From Adineta ricciae (taxonomy: Eukaryota > Rotifera > Eurotatoria > Adinetida > Adinetidae), in NCBI GenBank assembly GCA_905250025.1, contig CAJNOJ010000373.1, positions 24,571 to 88,570 of the forward strand: a stretch of 64,000 bases of DNA, read 5' to 3'. Below, piece after piece: positions 11,744 through 24,183 of this stretch. Each line of letters starts with the position of its first letter. Position 1 is the stretch's first letter. A model generated the notes under the pieces. The model searched no databases. It was not told the origin of the DNA and saw only the letters and a list, made by a program, of their open reading frames with translations. A program made the position numbers and the translations under genes.

Positions 11744-12676
11744 TCAAGAATTTGTACCAGTTCTTGGCTGAACTTGGTTGTTGGTCCCTATAAAAAAGCT
11801 TGAAACGAGCTTTTTAAATTTATTTGTCATGGAAATGCTCATGAGAGCAATAAATATTAAACATGTAGCTGTAACCAATCCGACAATTGCATACGTCCAT
11901 ATAAATAAATATCCATTGCCAATTCCGTAGAATATAAAGGCAATAGTTGGAAAGCGTAGGCTGATTAAAATGAGTACACAGACGATAATTCGTTTAATAG
12001 CAGTAAAATCTCTCAAGTTTCGTTGTTTTTCCGTTGCACGAATGTTTGTTCTGGTTCGAATATATCTCGTTATCCAAATATAAATAACGATCATTGTTAT
12101 TAATGGAATGGAATACAGAACGAGGATTAAATAAAACGAACCAATCAGGTTATCATACGGAATGAGACAATAGCTTTCGCCCGGTAAGTGAATGTACCAT
12201 TTGAGAAATAATGTCGGCAAAAGTAAAATAATAGTTATGAACCATTGAATTAGGATTAAGACTCGATAAAACCTCCAAGATAACAAAAATCGAACTTTGT
12301 AGTAAATTATTCGACACAGACGATAAAACGATTGAAGACAATAACTGTAATATATTGCGCATTCGAATATGTCATAGAATAAGCCAAATATATAACAAAA
12401 GTCGATGTTGCGTAGCAGAAAGGGCTTGAAGACGTTTGAACTAACCATAGCTAAGACGCAGGATGATGTTAAGAATCCCGCTAGACAAGTGTTCATGGTT
12501 AAGTATAAGGAAATATCTTTTTCTCGTTGTTCATTTCGAATTTTCAAAAATAAAATAAATAAGATTAAAAATAGAAATATGCTGATTAAGGTCAAGGACC
12601 AATTGATAATACCAAAGGCCGGAGCACTTGCCATAATTCTATGAAAAGGAATTTGTTTTCTAGAAAGAAAACACAA
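11744..12676 (-). CDS. Orphan 7TM receptor, copy A
   Basis: A 310-residue protein with seven hydrophobic helices, basic intracellular loops (RYIRTRTNIRATEKQRNLRD) and a polar tail. The usual DRY box is replaced by a divergent YRLCRIIYY after helix 3, so assignment to class A is only by overall topology and by comparison with other rotifer receptors. A near-identical gene of exactly the same length sits at 55309-56241, in the same position relative to an acyltransferase gene. Two potential starts exist, Met1 and Met15; the second gives a shorter N-terminal tail. Transcription converges with the acyltransferase. Confidence 0.75.
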   Translation of the reverse strand: MCFLSRKQIPFHRIMASAPAFGIINWSLTLISIFLFLILFILFLKIRNEQREKDISLYLTMNTCLAGFLTSSCVLAMVSSNVFKPFLLRNIDFCYIFGLFYDIFECAIYYSYCLQSFYRLCRIIYYKVRFLLSWRFYRVLILIQWFITIILLLPTLFLKWYIHLPGESYCLIPYDNLIGSFYLILVLYSIPLITMIVIYIWITRYIRTRTNIRATEKQRNLRDFTAIKRIIVCVLILISLRFPTIAFIFYGIGNGYLFIWTYAIVGLVTATCLIFIALMSISMTNKFKKLVSSFFIGTNNQVQPRTGTNS

Positions 12677-14726
12677 TTCAGATGAAAAGTAGAATCACAA
12701 TGTTCAATTTATGATTCTAGATAAAACTAGTTGTTGTACGCTTTAAAAATCGAAATGTTAAACTGTATAGGCTTTTTGAGAAGTATTGTAATTATTAAAA
12801 TCTTAGAATCTAAGAAGCATACAACAACATCTGACATGGAACAAGACTAACAGCGCACTCTTTATACTCAAAGTATCATCCGGTATACTTCTCGTACTTG
12901 CTATCCTCTCTGAAAGCTACGTGAAATATTATTTCAAAATAACCTCATTGAAAACAAAGCTCCATATGACGTGGCTACCTCTTCCGCTAAACACATCAAA
13001 CTACGACATTTTGTGATGTGTCGGAAGCTAATGAAGGTAAAATGTTTCAAACTGATAAAATTATGAATATTAATTAATGGTTTGTGTCTTATATGTTTTT
13101 CTAATGATTAAAACCAGATGGCGGAAGAAAGAAATTTTATAACACTAAAGAAAGTTTGTCTTATTCATAAATAATAAATATATGCCCACGCTGTTTAATG
13201 ATAATAACAGGTTTCTGTTCTAATTCCCGAGAAGTAATTTCATGAAACTGTATAAAGTCGTCATGGTAACAGTCTAGAGTAATCAATGGCGAATTTTGAT
13301 GAAAAGTACTTTCATAGTGCCTACGTATTCCTATTTCTTTTACTAGTCACAATTAGAGTGAGTTTCCTCGTATTATCTACTGTAGAACTTCTATGATGAA
13401 CTGAAACCTCTCAAGTCACTAAGTCCTAATTTGCTCGAGGAGTAAATACACAATAGGATGGCAAAATCTATGCAAGACGGAAGCCATGTCATGCAAAGTT
13501 AATCAGATGTTGGCAATGAGCATTTCTGTGTATAATCAGTTATACGCCCTTAGTAGATGAAGGTTCTTAACATTCAGACTATTCAGAAACTTGCTCACAG
13601 TCAGTTCTTCAACGACATCGATCTCCACAGAATGCAAAGTCTTTTTTTTAAATCTCTCGTACATTAAGGGACTGACGTCAAAAGATTTTTGTTGCTTCTA
13701 GTTACTATCCATTAATTAAAATCTTAATACGACTATATGATGTTTTTCTCTTGACATTAAGACGCGAATAGCTACGTATCTAAGTAGGACACAAACGTAT
13801 TTGACCTCTTAAATGAGAACGTTCGGAGCAGATGTTCATCTTGAAAGTTGAGCTTTTAGAAGTCCTTTACCAAAAAGATTTAGCTTAAGAAAAACAGTTC
13901 GGCATATGTCAGTCACGACACAAATGACGACCGAAATCTTTCTTCAGGTACTCGTGTACATTTAGCTCTTAATTACAATGTAAATAGAGATATATCCAGT
14001 TCTTTTACTCTTCTTCGTCGCTCACATTACTTCCTGCTGAAATTGGAAACGGTACATTGGATCCTCCTCACTGTTATTTCTCCTGATTTCTGCTGTTGAT
14101 TATAATGAGAACTACGTGATCTGTAATTTTATGATCCATTCATACAGAATTAATACAAAGCAGGCAGATTTCTTGTCACGATTATGGCTCCGATGAAGTC
14201 ACGCACAAAAAATTAAATTGCAAAGTGAAATGATGATTGTGCAACAGATAAACTCTAGACATGAAATGACAAAACGCACTTACATTAACTAGAAGGAAAC
14301 ACAGAAGTGGTTAATGTCTAATTTGCCAATAGTATTGACTGAAAAAATGAGGATAAGAAATAAAATACAATAAATTGAAGGTCACATCATTATGAGTTTG
14401 GAACTATGCCACTTCATTTTTAGTTGAATGTGAATGCAGACAGCAATCAAATATATACGCTCATCGCGAGAAACAAGAATATGATCAAAGGACATGTATT
14501 CATTGCTAAGTTTTATTTATTATTCATATGTTATAACAATTATTGTCGAGAAAAGCAGTTGGCTCATATGAAATCAAACTTAACGTCAACTGTGTTCTCA
14601 TTCGATACCAAATTGAATGATGGAACCAATAGAAGAATTCGTATGAGATTCTGTTCTTTTATGCCAAGCGTAGTGAAGGCGCACAAAGTTTCATAATTTT
14701 CATCATACTTTTTCTTTGTATTTTAG
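12677..14726. other. Non-coding / decayed host block, homologous to 56242-58701
   Basis: This stretch aligns along its whole length with 56242-58701 and, from about 14190, with 49690-50601. It carries the remains of the 5' exons of the Cys-rich gene described at 58003-58986; for example 14424-14696 encodes the same CREKQLAHMKSNLTSTVF region. The block ends at a splice acceptor (AG at 14725-14726) shared by all three copies. After about 14740 this copy departs into Bacteroidota-like sequence while the other two continue into the Cys-rich exon. No intact gene is present here. Confidence 0.65.
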
Positions 14727-17700
14727 TGTTGTCTTCAACATATGTTGAGGGATCAACTGAATCTGATTACGAAAGCATTGAAACAATTAGTAATGAATGT
14801 CCCATTTCATAGTTATATCGTGATCTTTATTCTTACGATGTAGGTCCGGGACATCCAAGACCGTATTTATACAGTTATGATGATCCTGTGTATATCTTCG
14901 CGGGCAAGTTTTCAGCAAACGGATTTTTCATCAAATTCAGTCAGTGGTCTGGTGAACCGAACGGTCCCGGATATCATAGTTTTAAAAATCCTAACAGTCT
15001 TCAAAGCAGATATTTCAATTTATACAATACTATAAGTGAAAAGTTATCTGATTTTATCAGTGATCAGGAGCGAGTAGTGTTTGTGTCAAGTATAACTACA
15101 GATTTCAGAGTTTACAAAAGTAATGGAACTTATAGGAACCTTACAGGTTACAGCAACTATGGTGCTTTATATTTTGGATATGATAATGATCAGGAAGGCA
15201 GTCGTAGAGGACCGGGATCTAAAAACTTTATTGTTTCGAGTACTTCTGAAATGACATTATATGGAATGGGTGCATTACGAAACAACTTTATTGATTCTGT
15301 TTGAGACACTCATCTATCCGATCAATGCAGGATATTGAAAAAGAAATCGTAAAATTCATCAAATATACCGGCATCTTCGGAAATACTACTGTCTATGATG
15401 ACACTTCAAATTGCGCAGCCGAATGTTTTACAGCAAATCCTGGAGCTGTTTCAGATTTCGTTGTCGTCGATTGGGCAAAGGCGTCGAACAGTAATATTTT
15501 CACAGGAAAAAATCAAAATGGCAGCGAAGTTGATGGTCTCTACATTCCTGTAAAGAAAGCCTATGAAATGTGATCTAAGGGAGGTGAATTCATGAAAGAT
15601 GACAATGGAAATTTCACTCCTATTCCATCAGGAACACCGAAAGCAGGATTATATCGGGAAGACGAATCAGGACTAATTAAATCTGTAGTTTTGGAAGGAA
15701 CAGGTGAAAATGCTAAAATTAAAATTTTAGTCAATAAGCTTAAAGAAGGAAATGCCATTGTATCCTATCGAGTGAATGATAAAGTTTACTGGACTTGGCA
15801 TGTTTGGGTAACCGATGATCCAACTGTGAATAGTAGTACTTACCATCTAGGTTTTGAAAAAGATAAAAATGGAAATCCTGTTATAGACTGGAAATGGATG
15901 GACAGAAATCCTGGGGCCACAAATGCAAACTTCTTAGGTAACAATTGGCATAAGTCTCAATGGTTACAATATCAATGGGGAAGAAAAGACTCTTTTCCTG
16001 CTCTCATCCATAAAGACGGAACAATGTATGAGATTTCGGGAGAAATTGGTAACATTAGAAGCGTAGGAGCTGTTTATACAACAGGATCAACTTCTGCATT
16101 ACTGGTAAAATACAGAGGAAACTTATAGCCACAAGACAATACAGGATATATCACTTTCAGCAGAAATATTCATTATTCTGTACAGAATCCGATCCACTTG
16201 ATCATTCCGCCACTTTATGCTAGAAAGTACAATGAGATGGTCATTAATAGCGGCGAGGAAATTTTTGTTAAAAACAGTGATAAGTTATGGTATCATCAGA
16301 AACGGACAACATGGTTCTCTAAACAGAAATACAAAAATGGTTTCAACAGCACCGATCCTTCGCAGAATGTTGCATGGGATCTTTGGGGCGACACTCGTGG
16401 TGGCCAGATAAGTGATCTAAATAACCCTCAATTAGTTGAAGAGAATAAGCGCTACGCAATGAAATCTCCTTATGACCCTTGTCCGTGTAAGTGGAGAGTA
16501 CCATCATACTATGACAATGTTGGAAGCCCTAACAATGATAACACTTTTACTTCTAACGTTTCAACATCAAGCACGAGATTCCCCGGAATTAAGATATATC
16601 CCGGTTTAGGATATGATTTTACAGGCGTTGCTAGCCGTAATTTAGGATCAATTCCGATTAATGGGAACTATGAGTATTAACCAAATTATGTTACGATTAC
16701 AAACGTCAATACTTCAAGATTAGTAACACCTAAACTTGTGTATCAAGATGGTTCATTTGATGGCGCATTGGGTTCTTCCAGATCGCGGACCTTGGTATGG
16801 GCCAAGACAACTTGGCTATGTTTCAGATCCAGGAAGTGTTAAAGAAACTGCCAATAACTTTGGGTACTATACTATTAACTCTATTTCACATGACGGAAAC
16901 ACACACGAAACAGTCGGGAGCAAATGTATTAAAGACCCAAATAACGCCTTTATACCAAATGCATTTGAAACTGAATTTATTAGCAGCCAAAATGAAGAAT
17001 ACACAATATCTACTCTTAATAACTGGGCAAAAGATCCAACTAGCTATGTGGAATATACTAACAGCTCAGTGACAACGGCGAAACCGACAGACAAAGACCG
17101 CGTTATTACAGTTCCCTTGCGTAAAGCTTATGCAATGTATAAGTTGCATTTAAGCACAACAGAGGAATATCCTCAGGGAAGTGTCAAATCCAGTTCTGTA
17201 GTATGGACTACCAATACAGGTTTGATCCAAAACATAAAAATAATCGATGGAAGCAATGAAACGACTAAACTTCGAGTTACTTTAAACGAAAATCAATACG
17301 GTAACGCTGTGGTAGCTTTCCACTTAGGGAACTCCAGCCAGTGAGCAAATGGAAAAATGCAGGATCCTATTATTTGGAGTTGGCATATTTGGGCTCCTGA
17401 AGCAATAGTTGGTTCATTAGATTACGAAACTGAAACCTCGGCGAATAGAGGTATTATAAATGTTTCTAATACAGCTTTCATAAATCCCGTGAAAAGTATT
17501 GGCGTTCCATTGAAGACTATTCTCATGGATCGAGATTTGGGAGCTCTGATGATGTTCCTGGAAGAAGCTTCTGCAGGTAGTGCATCATATATTTACAGCT
17601 TCATTCCTCAAATCAGTAAAAGTGGAGGGCTGTATTTTCAATGGGGAAGAAAAGACCCTCTTCCTGTCTTCATCAATGCTGGAGGACATTATGATTTCGG

Positions 17701-18178
17701 AACTGCAGTAGGAAGCCAGGGAAGTATTTATAAGAATATTAACAGATATACAATTCGTACTCAGAGCGGACCAATGAGTAATGGAATAATTCCTTATTCA
17801 GGAACAATTGACAGTACAAGTTATACTACAAATTATGCTAAAGAATTCTCGACCGATTATTCTTCGGCGTTCGTGTCTGCAGATGCTAAGAAGGACAAAA
17901 TAAAGAAAGTATTGATGTATTCTGTGAACAATCCGCTATATTTTTTATATCACAATCCTTCAAATGAAACAAATCAATTTAAAAAAGTTCGTGAGTGGAT
18001 ATTTGATGAAAACGGTCAGTTTACAAACAGATGAGGATACGGTACAGAAAAATCATCTTTTGATCCATGTCCTGAAGGGTGGAGAGTTCCTGATACTTTC
18101 TATGCATCTTGAGGGTGAGAGTAATAGTGTTTCATATTCAACTGCATTTGTAGGTGGCAGAGCCATCTGGGGATAATT
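14727..18178 (+). pseudogene. Decayed Bacteroidota-like surface protein gene (horizontal transfer candidate)
   Basis: Open segments 14888-15304, 15301-15573, 15592-16128, 16198-16680, 16736-17344 and 17357-18034 belong to one long protein broken by in-frame stops and about three frameshifts (near 15300, 16800 and 18110). Two related modules are visible. Module A (about 15520-16510) and module B (about 17100-18090) each have VPxxKAYxM, a W-x-W-H-x-W strand, W/LMDRxxGA, QWGRKDxxP and DPCPxxWRVP in that order. This arrangement is known to me from Bacteroidota (Flavobacteriia, Bacteroides) secreted or lipoprotein-like surface proteins and fimbrial-like paralogs, not from animals. Stops are at 14810, 15571, 16126, 16678, 17342, 18032 and 18110. 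No introns are visible. Host genes flank it in the same contig, which argues against contamination. It cannot make a full protein. Confidence 0.7.
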
Positions 18179-18180
18179 CG

Positions 18181-18724
18181 GACCAAAATGGCAAAGATTG
18201 AAAAGGTTTTGATAAAAAGCAGTTTTTTTATCACAGTTAGAACAAAAAATGCTCTATCTATACTGTGAAAGGATATCGTCCATATCACCTATACAAAATA
18301 ACATCAGTAAAACAACGCTACGAACCCTGTCTACTCACGAAAAATGCTTTAACATCCATGTACTTCCTGTACCAAATAAACTATAATTTGATCTTGATAT
18401 TCATGCGCTTCGCAGTCATACTTTGCGTCGCGACATCTTTAAAAAATAAACGAATAGGAATTTATCGAATACTTTCATATTGAATCATCCATAATGATGC
18501 TCACTCTCATTTACAAAATCATGCAATGGAGAATAATGATTCAGTTTTCATCCTGAAAGTCACTATAGTGCATCACTTCTGAATACCAGACAATGCGAAA
18601 AAGTGACGTCGAGCACAGAACTCATCTGAGACGTGAGGACCAATTTTATTTTTCTTCACCGTCTTCATCTACACCCTTGGGATAGCTTTATCTTTTTACT
18701 TCTTTTGAAAAAAAAAAAGATGAG
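18181..18724. other. Intergenic, no gene seen
   Basis: Spacer between the bacterial-like pseudogene and the 3' end of the F-box gene. No recognisable coding or repeat content. Confidence 0.45.
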
Positions 18725-20592
18725 CTATTGAACTGTACATTTTCTTCGCGTTTGACGATGAGATATCATTTCGGCATTAATCCACAAAATGAACTTTTTG
18801 GTTTGATCATTATAGTTGAATACTTTCGATTCGAATTCATTCATTTCTAATCTTGAATGTTTACTGATCCATGTTGGATTTGGAGCATATTGATTTGGAG
18901 TTAAATGTAAAGTGAGTTTCTCTAGATGAACAAATTCATTGATTAAATAGAGAATCATACTTCGTGATTGATAATTTACTGTTAAATCAGTTAATCGAGG
19001 AAAGAGAAAAATCAAATGATGGAACAGTTCTGTTCTCGTTTTTGACTCGTAATCAGCAAGAATAAGTTTACGAACCGAAGGAAAGCTTAAAGACCATGAG
19101 TTAAATATATCACAAACTTTTGAATCTCGAATACAAAGGTAATAAAGATTAGGCATATTTTCCAATAATCGAATAAATGTATTTGCACTTTCGGCTATTG
19201 ATCCAAAGCTAAAATATTTGACTCGATTCAAATTGACTTGTTCCTGAATTTGATTACAAACATATTCTGATAAATATCCAATCAATACAAGTCGATCCAA
19301 ATTATTAAAGCGTGGTGATCGCCGAGTAGGTTCAGTTATAAATATTTGGTCATTATCTCCATATTCTGATAAATCTATTTGTAAATGATTAATATTTCGA
19401 TAGAAAATATCCCAATTCATAATGTCACCAAGTGAATATGTATTTCGATTATCACACCTAGTCGAAGCAAAATATGGCACAGTTATAAGTAGTTGTTTAT
19501 GATAATCATATTCGATAAACCATTGCTTTTTCTTTAACCACCATTTTGTTCGAAATGTTTTTAAAAGAGAATCTATTCGTTGTTCTGACGTTTTGGATGT
19601 CGGCAATTGAAAATTAAATGTTTTTAAATCAATAAGTGATGTTGTTATATATGATTCCCATACAATTCCATTTAATAAATCATTATCTGCTGTTAATGGT
19701 TGATTTAATATTAAAACTAAATGTTTTAATCTAAACATATTCGAAAAAATATCTTGTAACATGACAAATTGTAGATGAAAGTCAACTAAATCAAAATTTG
19801 AAATATGATGTCAACTGAAAATAATAAATATAACTTACCATTTAAATTGAGATTCAATTGAACTAATTGTCTCCATTGATAATATTGAAATTTGTTAATG
19901 AATTGTTGAATATTCATCGACGTGCATTTTATACCGATTCCTAATGATTTTAATTGATGAATATTAAAACGAATACATTGATCCATATCATCAATCGAAT
20001 TAAAATACATATGTAAAAAAGTTAAATTAGTTGGTATCTTTTTTACTAATTGAAGAAATTGTTTACTAGAACATACAGCAAGATGTGTCAACGATTTCAA
20101 TGAATAATCGAATCGAACAAAGTTCTTGGATGATCGAATACGATCGAATCGAACGGAACTAAGTTGATTGTAATTAACAATTGATGCAAATTTTGAGAGA
20201 AATTGTCGATCAACTTCGATTGTATCGTCAGTCCAAAATGAACGAAGACGAGTTAATATTTGTTGTTTATTGGCAAAAGTCAATAGAAATCGATTAACAA
20301 CATTAAATTCATTTTCACTTAATTTTAATCCAACAATTTGATTTGATCGTAAAAACGAACAAATTAGATGAAATTCTTTTTTCGACATATCCAATTGAGA
20401 TAAATCTAATATATAATGATTGTATCCAATTAACACATTATTCAAATGCATATTAATTGAATAAAATGCTTTTAAAATATAACCTCCAGAAAGATACGAG
20501 AATATTTCATAAAATAATTCAATTGGTAAATATTCGAACAACATTTTATCAACATAAAATCTAGAAAGAAAATTTTGTATAGGAGAATACAT
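18725..20592 (-). CDS. F-box protein with LRR-like C-terminal region (two exons)
   Basis: Exon 1 is 20592-19839 and exon 2 is 19785-18725; a 53-bp intron with a GTAAGT donor splits a Val codon and yields 604 residues. The N-terminal segment MLFEYLPIELFYEIFSYLSG (Met17 onward) is an F-box, which docks to Skp1 in SCF ubiquitin ligases. The rest is rich in regularly spaced Leu and Ile with LRR-like pieces such as LTHLAVCSS and LRHLVL-type strands, the usual substrate-binding shape in this rotifer family. Met1 or Met17 could start the protein; the F-box begins at Met17. Substrate unknown. Confidence 0.8.
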
Positions 20593-20654
20593 AAGAATAT
20601 CTATTTGACATCATGAAAGGTTTTCGGACAGAAAAAGAATGATTACATTTGTTC

Positions 20655-21344
20655 TTAAACGAATTCTTCGATATGACGTTCGCATAAAACATCCATATAA
20701 TGTCTCCATCGAGTATAATACCATGCTTCAATCTTTTCTCCACAAGATTTGGATCGAGTGTCAAAACAATTGTTGAGGATACATGAAACAATCACGAGGA
20801 CGATTGGAAATACACATTGCATGATTATCATACCAAAAACACATTGATAATATCTTTCTGGACAAGACAACAGCATCACAGCTTTCTTATTCTGAAGTGT
20901 TACTCTAATATCATTCATTTCTGCGCCTGTAAAAATAAACAGATCTATGAAAAGATGCCACCCGGGTACACATACATAGGCCACAGCCATTTGTACAATA
21001 TGAAAATATAAAGGCCATTCACGACGTATTAGTTTACGAATAAGAAAAATAAAAATACCTAAAACGAATGGAACATTCATAAACAAAGATGCACGTATCC
21101 ATCCAAGATTTTCATATGTAAGTGGACAGTTGAAACAGGCTAATATGATTTGAGGAATAGAAAATAATAGAAGGCCAAGGATTAGGATAATTTTTATCAA
21201 TCGATCACAATATTTTATGAAACATGGGCTTGAAGTTCTCGATGGTCTTTCATGTGTAACATGATGAATAGAAGTATCGTAAACGCGAGGAGATAAAATT
21301 CCAATCATATCAGCATAAGGTGGTCGATTCAATTTGAAAGACAT
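20655..21344 (-). CDS. Four-helix membrane protein of unknown function
   Basis: A 229-residue protein with a 45-residue polar N-terminus and four hydrophobic segments (about 50-72, 84-105, 113-135 and 171-193), followed by a Cys- and Trp-containing cytoplasmic-type tail. I do not recognise the family. It starts with ATG at 21342-21344 and lies on the same strand as the F-box gene, 62 bp upstream of it. Tetraspan topology is suggested only by hydrophobicity; the CCG motif of tetraspanins is absent. Confidence 0.55.
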   Translation of the reverse strand: MSFKLNRPPYADMIGILSPRVYDTSIHHVTHERPSRTSSPCFIKYCDRLIKIILILGLLLFSIPQIILACFNCPLTYENLGWIRASLFMNVPFVLGIFIFLIRKLIRREWPLYFHIVQMAVAYVCVPGWHLFIDLFIFTGAEMNDIRVTLQNKKAVMLLSCPERYYQCVFGMIIMQCVFPIVLVIVSCILNNCFDTRSKSCGEKIEAWYYTRWRHYMDVLCERHIEEFV

Positions 21345-22165
21345 TACTCTTTTAATAAAAATTTAAAAATATTTTGTTTGAGTATATTTGCTAGGCTATT
21401 TATATATATGAGAATACGATCTATTGTATCACTTTCTTTCGATGATTCATTATCTGTTGATTATCATGGTAAAAGTTCTATTTGTTATAACAGATAACGA
21501 AACACTTTTATCATTTTATATTTCGCAAATATTTGTCCAAGATTCATTTTTTTACCAACGAAAAAGTACATGAGAAAAAAAATCATAAGTCAAATCCGTT
21601 CTGTCTCTCAAACATTCTATGAAGTCATTTCGATTCGGAGAGATATACAAGTACAGAGGGTAAAACGAAGATTTCACGTGTACAGGTCTTATTTAATGGA
21701 GAACTCTTTGGTGTTTCATGCATGAAATATCTGATATTCAGTTTCTATTGAAGATAGTTCGTCTAGTGACGATGCACGGAGAACTATTGGGCTTCATCTA
21801 ACACTACTGACTTTTCTTGTTTACCTTCTGTTGGGTCAAGAGAAAGTAATAAAACTTGTGGATATACTTAGATGATGAAACGATTTTATTCTAATTTTTT
21901 ATATCTACTTCGTCATTCAAAAAGTGTAAGAAACTTTTCGAAAATGAATTTTATTTCATACGACACTTCTATAAACAAGAGAAAGTGACTAACACGCTCT
22001 CTGTATATCAACTAAAGGGAAAAGAATGTCAACTGACTTATGTTTGCTACTTCATACTTAATCATTAGGATAGTTTTATAAACAAGATCATCTATTCGTA
22101 CAGATTGAGAAAAATTCAGATTTTATTTTTCAAGATACGAAATGTGACAGTTTTACATAGAAAGA
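21345..22165. other. Intergenic; right part duplicated
   Basis: No gene seen. From 21652 onward the sequence is repeated at 31588 onward as part of the 2.1-kb duplicate block; the second copy carries an extra segment of about 45 bases near 31780-31830. Confidence 0.5.
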
Positions 22166-24183
22166 TTATTTTTGATATTGATATGCGCAACTGACAAAGT
22201 CTGACGTTTCTTCAAAATATGATTGTGATGTTTTATTTGTACATGCACCTCCACCAGTTTTACCAACATGTGGACAATGAATAGCTGGTGCGATTGCTGC
22301 TAATTGAATATGAATTAATCGACAAACAACATTATTTTGGTCGGCTCGATCATATGATCCAAATGGAGTTTGTGGTTCACTCAAAAATGAGATACATTCA
22401 TTGACATCTGTATATTGTTGATTTGATGAGCCGACAGGACAAGTTATTTGTATTGCTTGGCATAGATTTGAAATCACAAAAGTATGTTCTTCTGGAGCTA
22501 AATCGAATGTTAAACCTGCATTTGGGACCACAGCTTCATATCCACATACTTTGAATTGTTCATCAAAAGCTATCATTGTCGAAAACGTTACTTTTTTGGT
22601 CGATTGTAAATTTATTTGGAGTTTAAAGAAGGTTCGATAATAGTTTGGATCAAATCCCCATTGTAATAAATCTAGGGTATCAATTAAAATTGATCTTGGT
22701 GGTAAATTTGGAATAGCACACAAAAGACCATATAAATATTCTGTTGCCGTGTCAGTTGTTAAAAATGTTCCAACAGGTTGGACACGACCAATTAAATTGG
22801 ATGATATATATTGATTACGAACAGTGGCATTTAGGATCATTTCTACGCAGATCCCTTGTTTGATTGTATTCAGAAATCTTACCGTGGCTTCTTTTAATTT
22901 CTTCTGAACTTTCACAATCGTATTCGAATATGTAGAAGTTGCAACTAAAGTCAGAGCAAATAAAAAGTGAATCAATCACGGGAAATTATGTTACCTGCTG
23001 TCGTGGTTCGTCGTGGTGGTCTATTGTAGAAACGAGATGGTGGATCATAATCATCCTCATCATCATCATTATCTTCACTATCGTTTTCATTTTCATCCAT
23101 CTCAATTGTCGAATGAAGATTTGATGATCGATAGTAATCTTTCGGAATGGATAAAGATTCAAGTTTTGTACGAACACTTCCACGAAAACCACCTTGACCT
23201 GGTCGAAATATTGGAATATTTGGACCAATTACTATGAAATAATATCATACGTATAAGAAAATTCGAGAAGAAAAAATAAGACGAACATGGTGTTGGATTA
23301 AAAAATGGAAGCATATTAATTGGTCCAGTTGGTAAACTTCCGCTGCTGACAAGACTTGCATAACCAGATGCAATGAGTTCTGCGACGGAGAATAATTGAC
23401 CATAGGTGTTCACCAGTGGTGGTAAAATGTAAACTGAACTTCTTAGATAGAACAAATGATTGTCAGTGCAGTGAGACATTTACCTCCTCCTGACACGGAG
23501 AAAATCAATGTTTGTTTGGTTAGTCGATCGGCAAATATTGGCACTCGTGGCATAAAATGGAAAAATGGACCATTTAAAGCTGTAAGAGAAAAAGAAAGGA
23601 ATATGAAATGGCTTTAGCAGTTGAAGAGTCTACGAATTTGTCGACGATTAAAACGAGCAACAGGAAATCGGAATCGTTCTGGTTGACGTCGTCTATCATC
23701 AGCATCTTTGCGAAGAAAAACATTCATATAGCCAATATCATCACGTTCTCGAAATCTCTACTCAGAGGGAAAAGAAAAATTACTCAAAAAACAGTCAAAA
23801 ATACTCACATCTTCCGACGTATATGATCGTAATTGGGGTAACTTTTCATCATTTTCCATATCTATTCATGGATTTTTCTATTTAAATTTCTCTCGAATAT
23901 CATTTTGATTTACCTTTCTCCCTAGTTGAATGGTTCGAAATCCAAACAACCGTAGAAACACCGACAATCGCTAATAGTAAAAACGATATCCATAGGATTT
24001 TCTTTTGAAATAGAAATGAAACATTCATCCATGTTCGTCTAAAACATTGACTCTATATGATTGATTTTATGGTCAAAACAACTTTACCTGTGTTTCATTG
24101 TTTGCGGAGGTGTGGAGTCTGCCATACATTCTAGTTCTAATTGATATTCATCTTCAGTAGCTTTTTCGATAGAGTCGACCATA
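22166..24183 (-). CDS. Multi-exon type II membrane protein with large extracellular domain, copy 1
   Basis: The minus strand starts with ATG at 24181-24183. A short acidic cytoplasmic segment is followed, in the second exon (about 24040-23935), by a single membrane anchor (ILWISFLLLAIVGVSTVVWI). Further exons run around 23878-23810, 23765-23650, 23578-23470, 23440-23285, 23235-22990 and 22935-22166. Extracellular exons include VIGPNIPIFRPGQGGFRG, an acidic run (about 23040-23095) and a C-terminal 250-residue Cys-containing domain with NKTSQSYF. Exon borders are approximate. I do not recognise the family. Topology indicates a cell-surface or secreted-after-cleavage protein. A second copy lies at 31588-33773. 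Confidence 0.6.

Noticed and set aside
14727-18178. Bacterial contamination, or a live gene using another genetic code
   Set aside because: Host genes flank it within one contig and it shares a host splice acceptor. TAG, TAA and TGA all appear, plus frameshifts, which no single code change explains.
22939-23237. Plus-strand frames rich in His and Ile opposite the membrane-protein exons
   Set aside because: They are the antisense of the acidic exon (GATGAT runs); the minus-strand exon has proper splice sites and is conserved in both copies.
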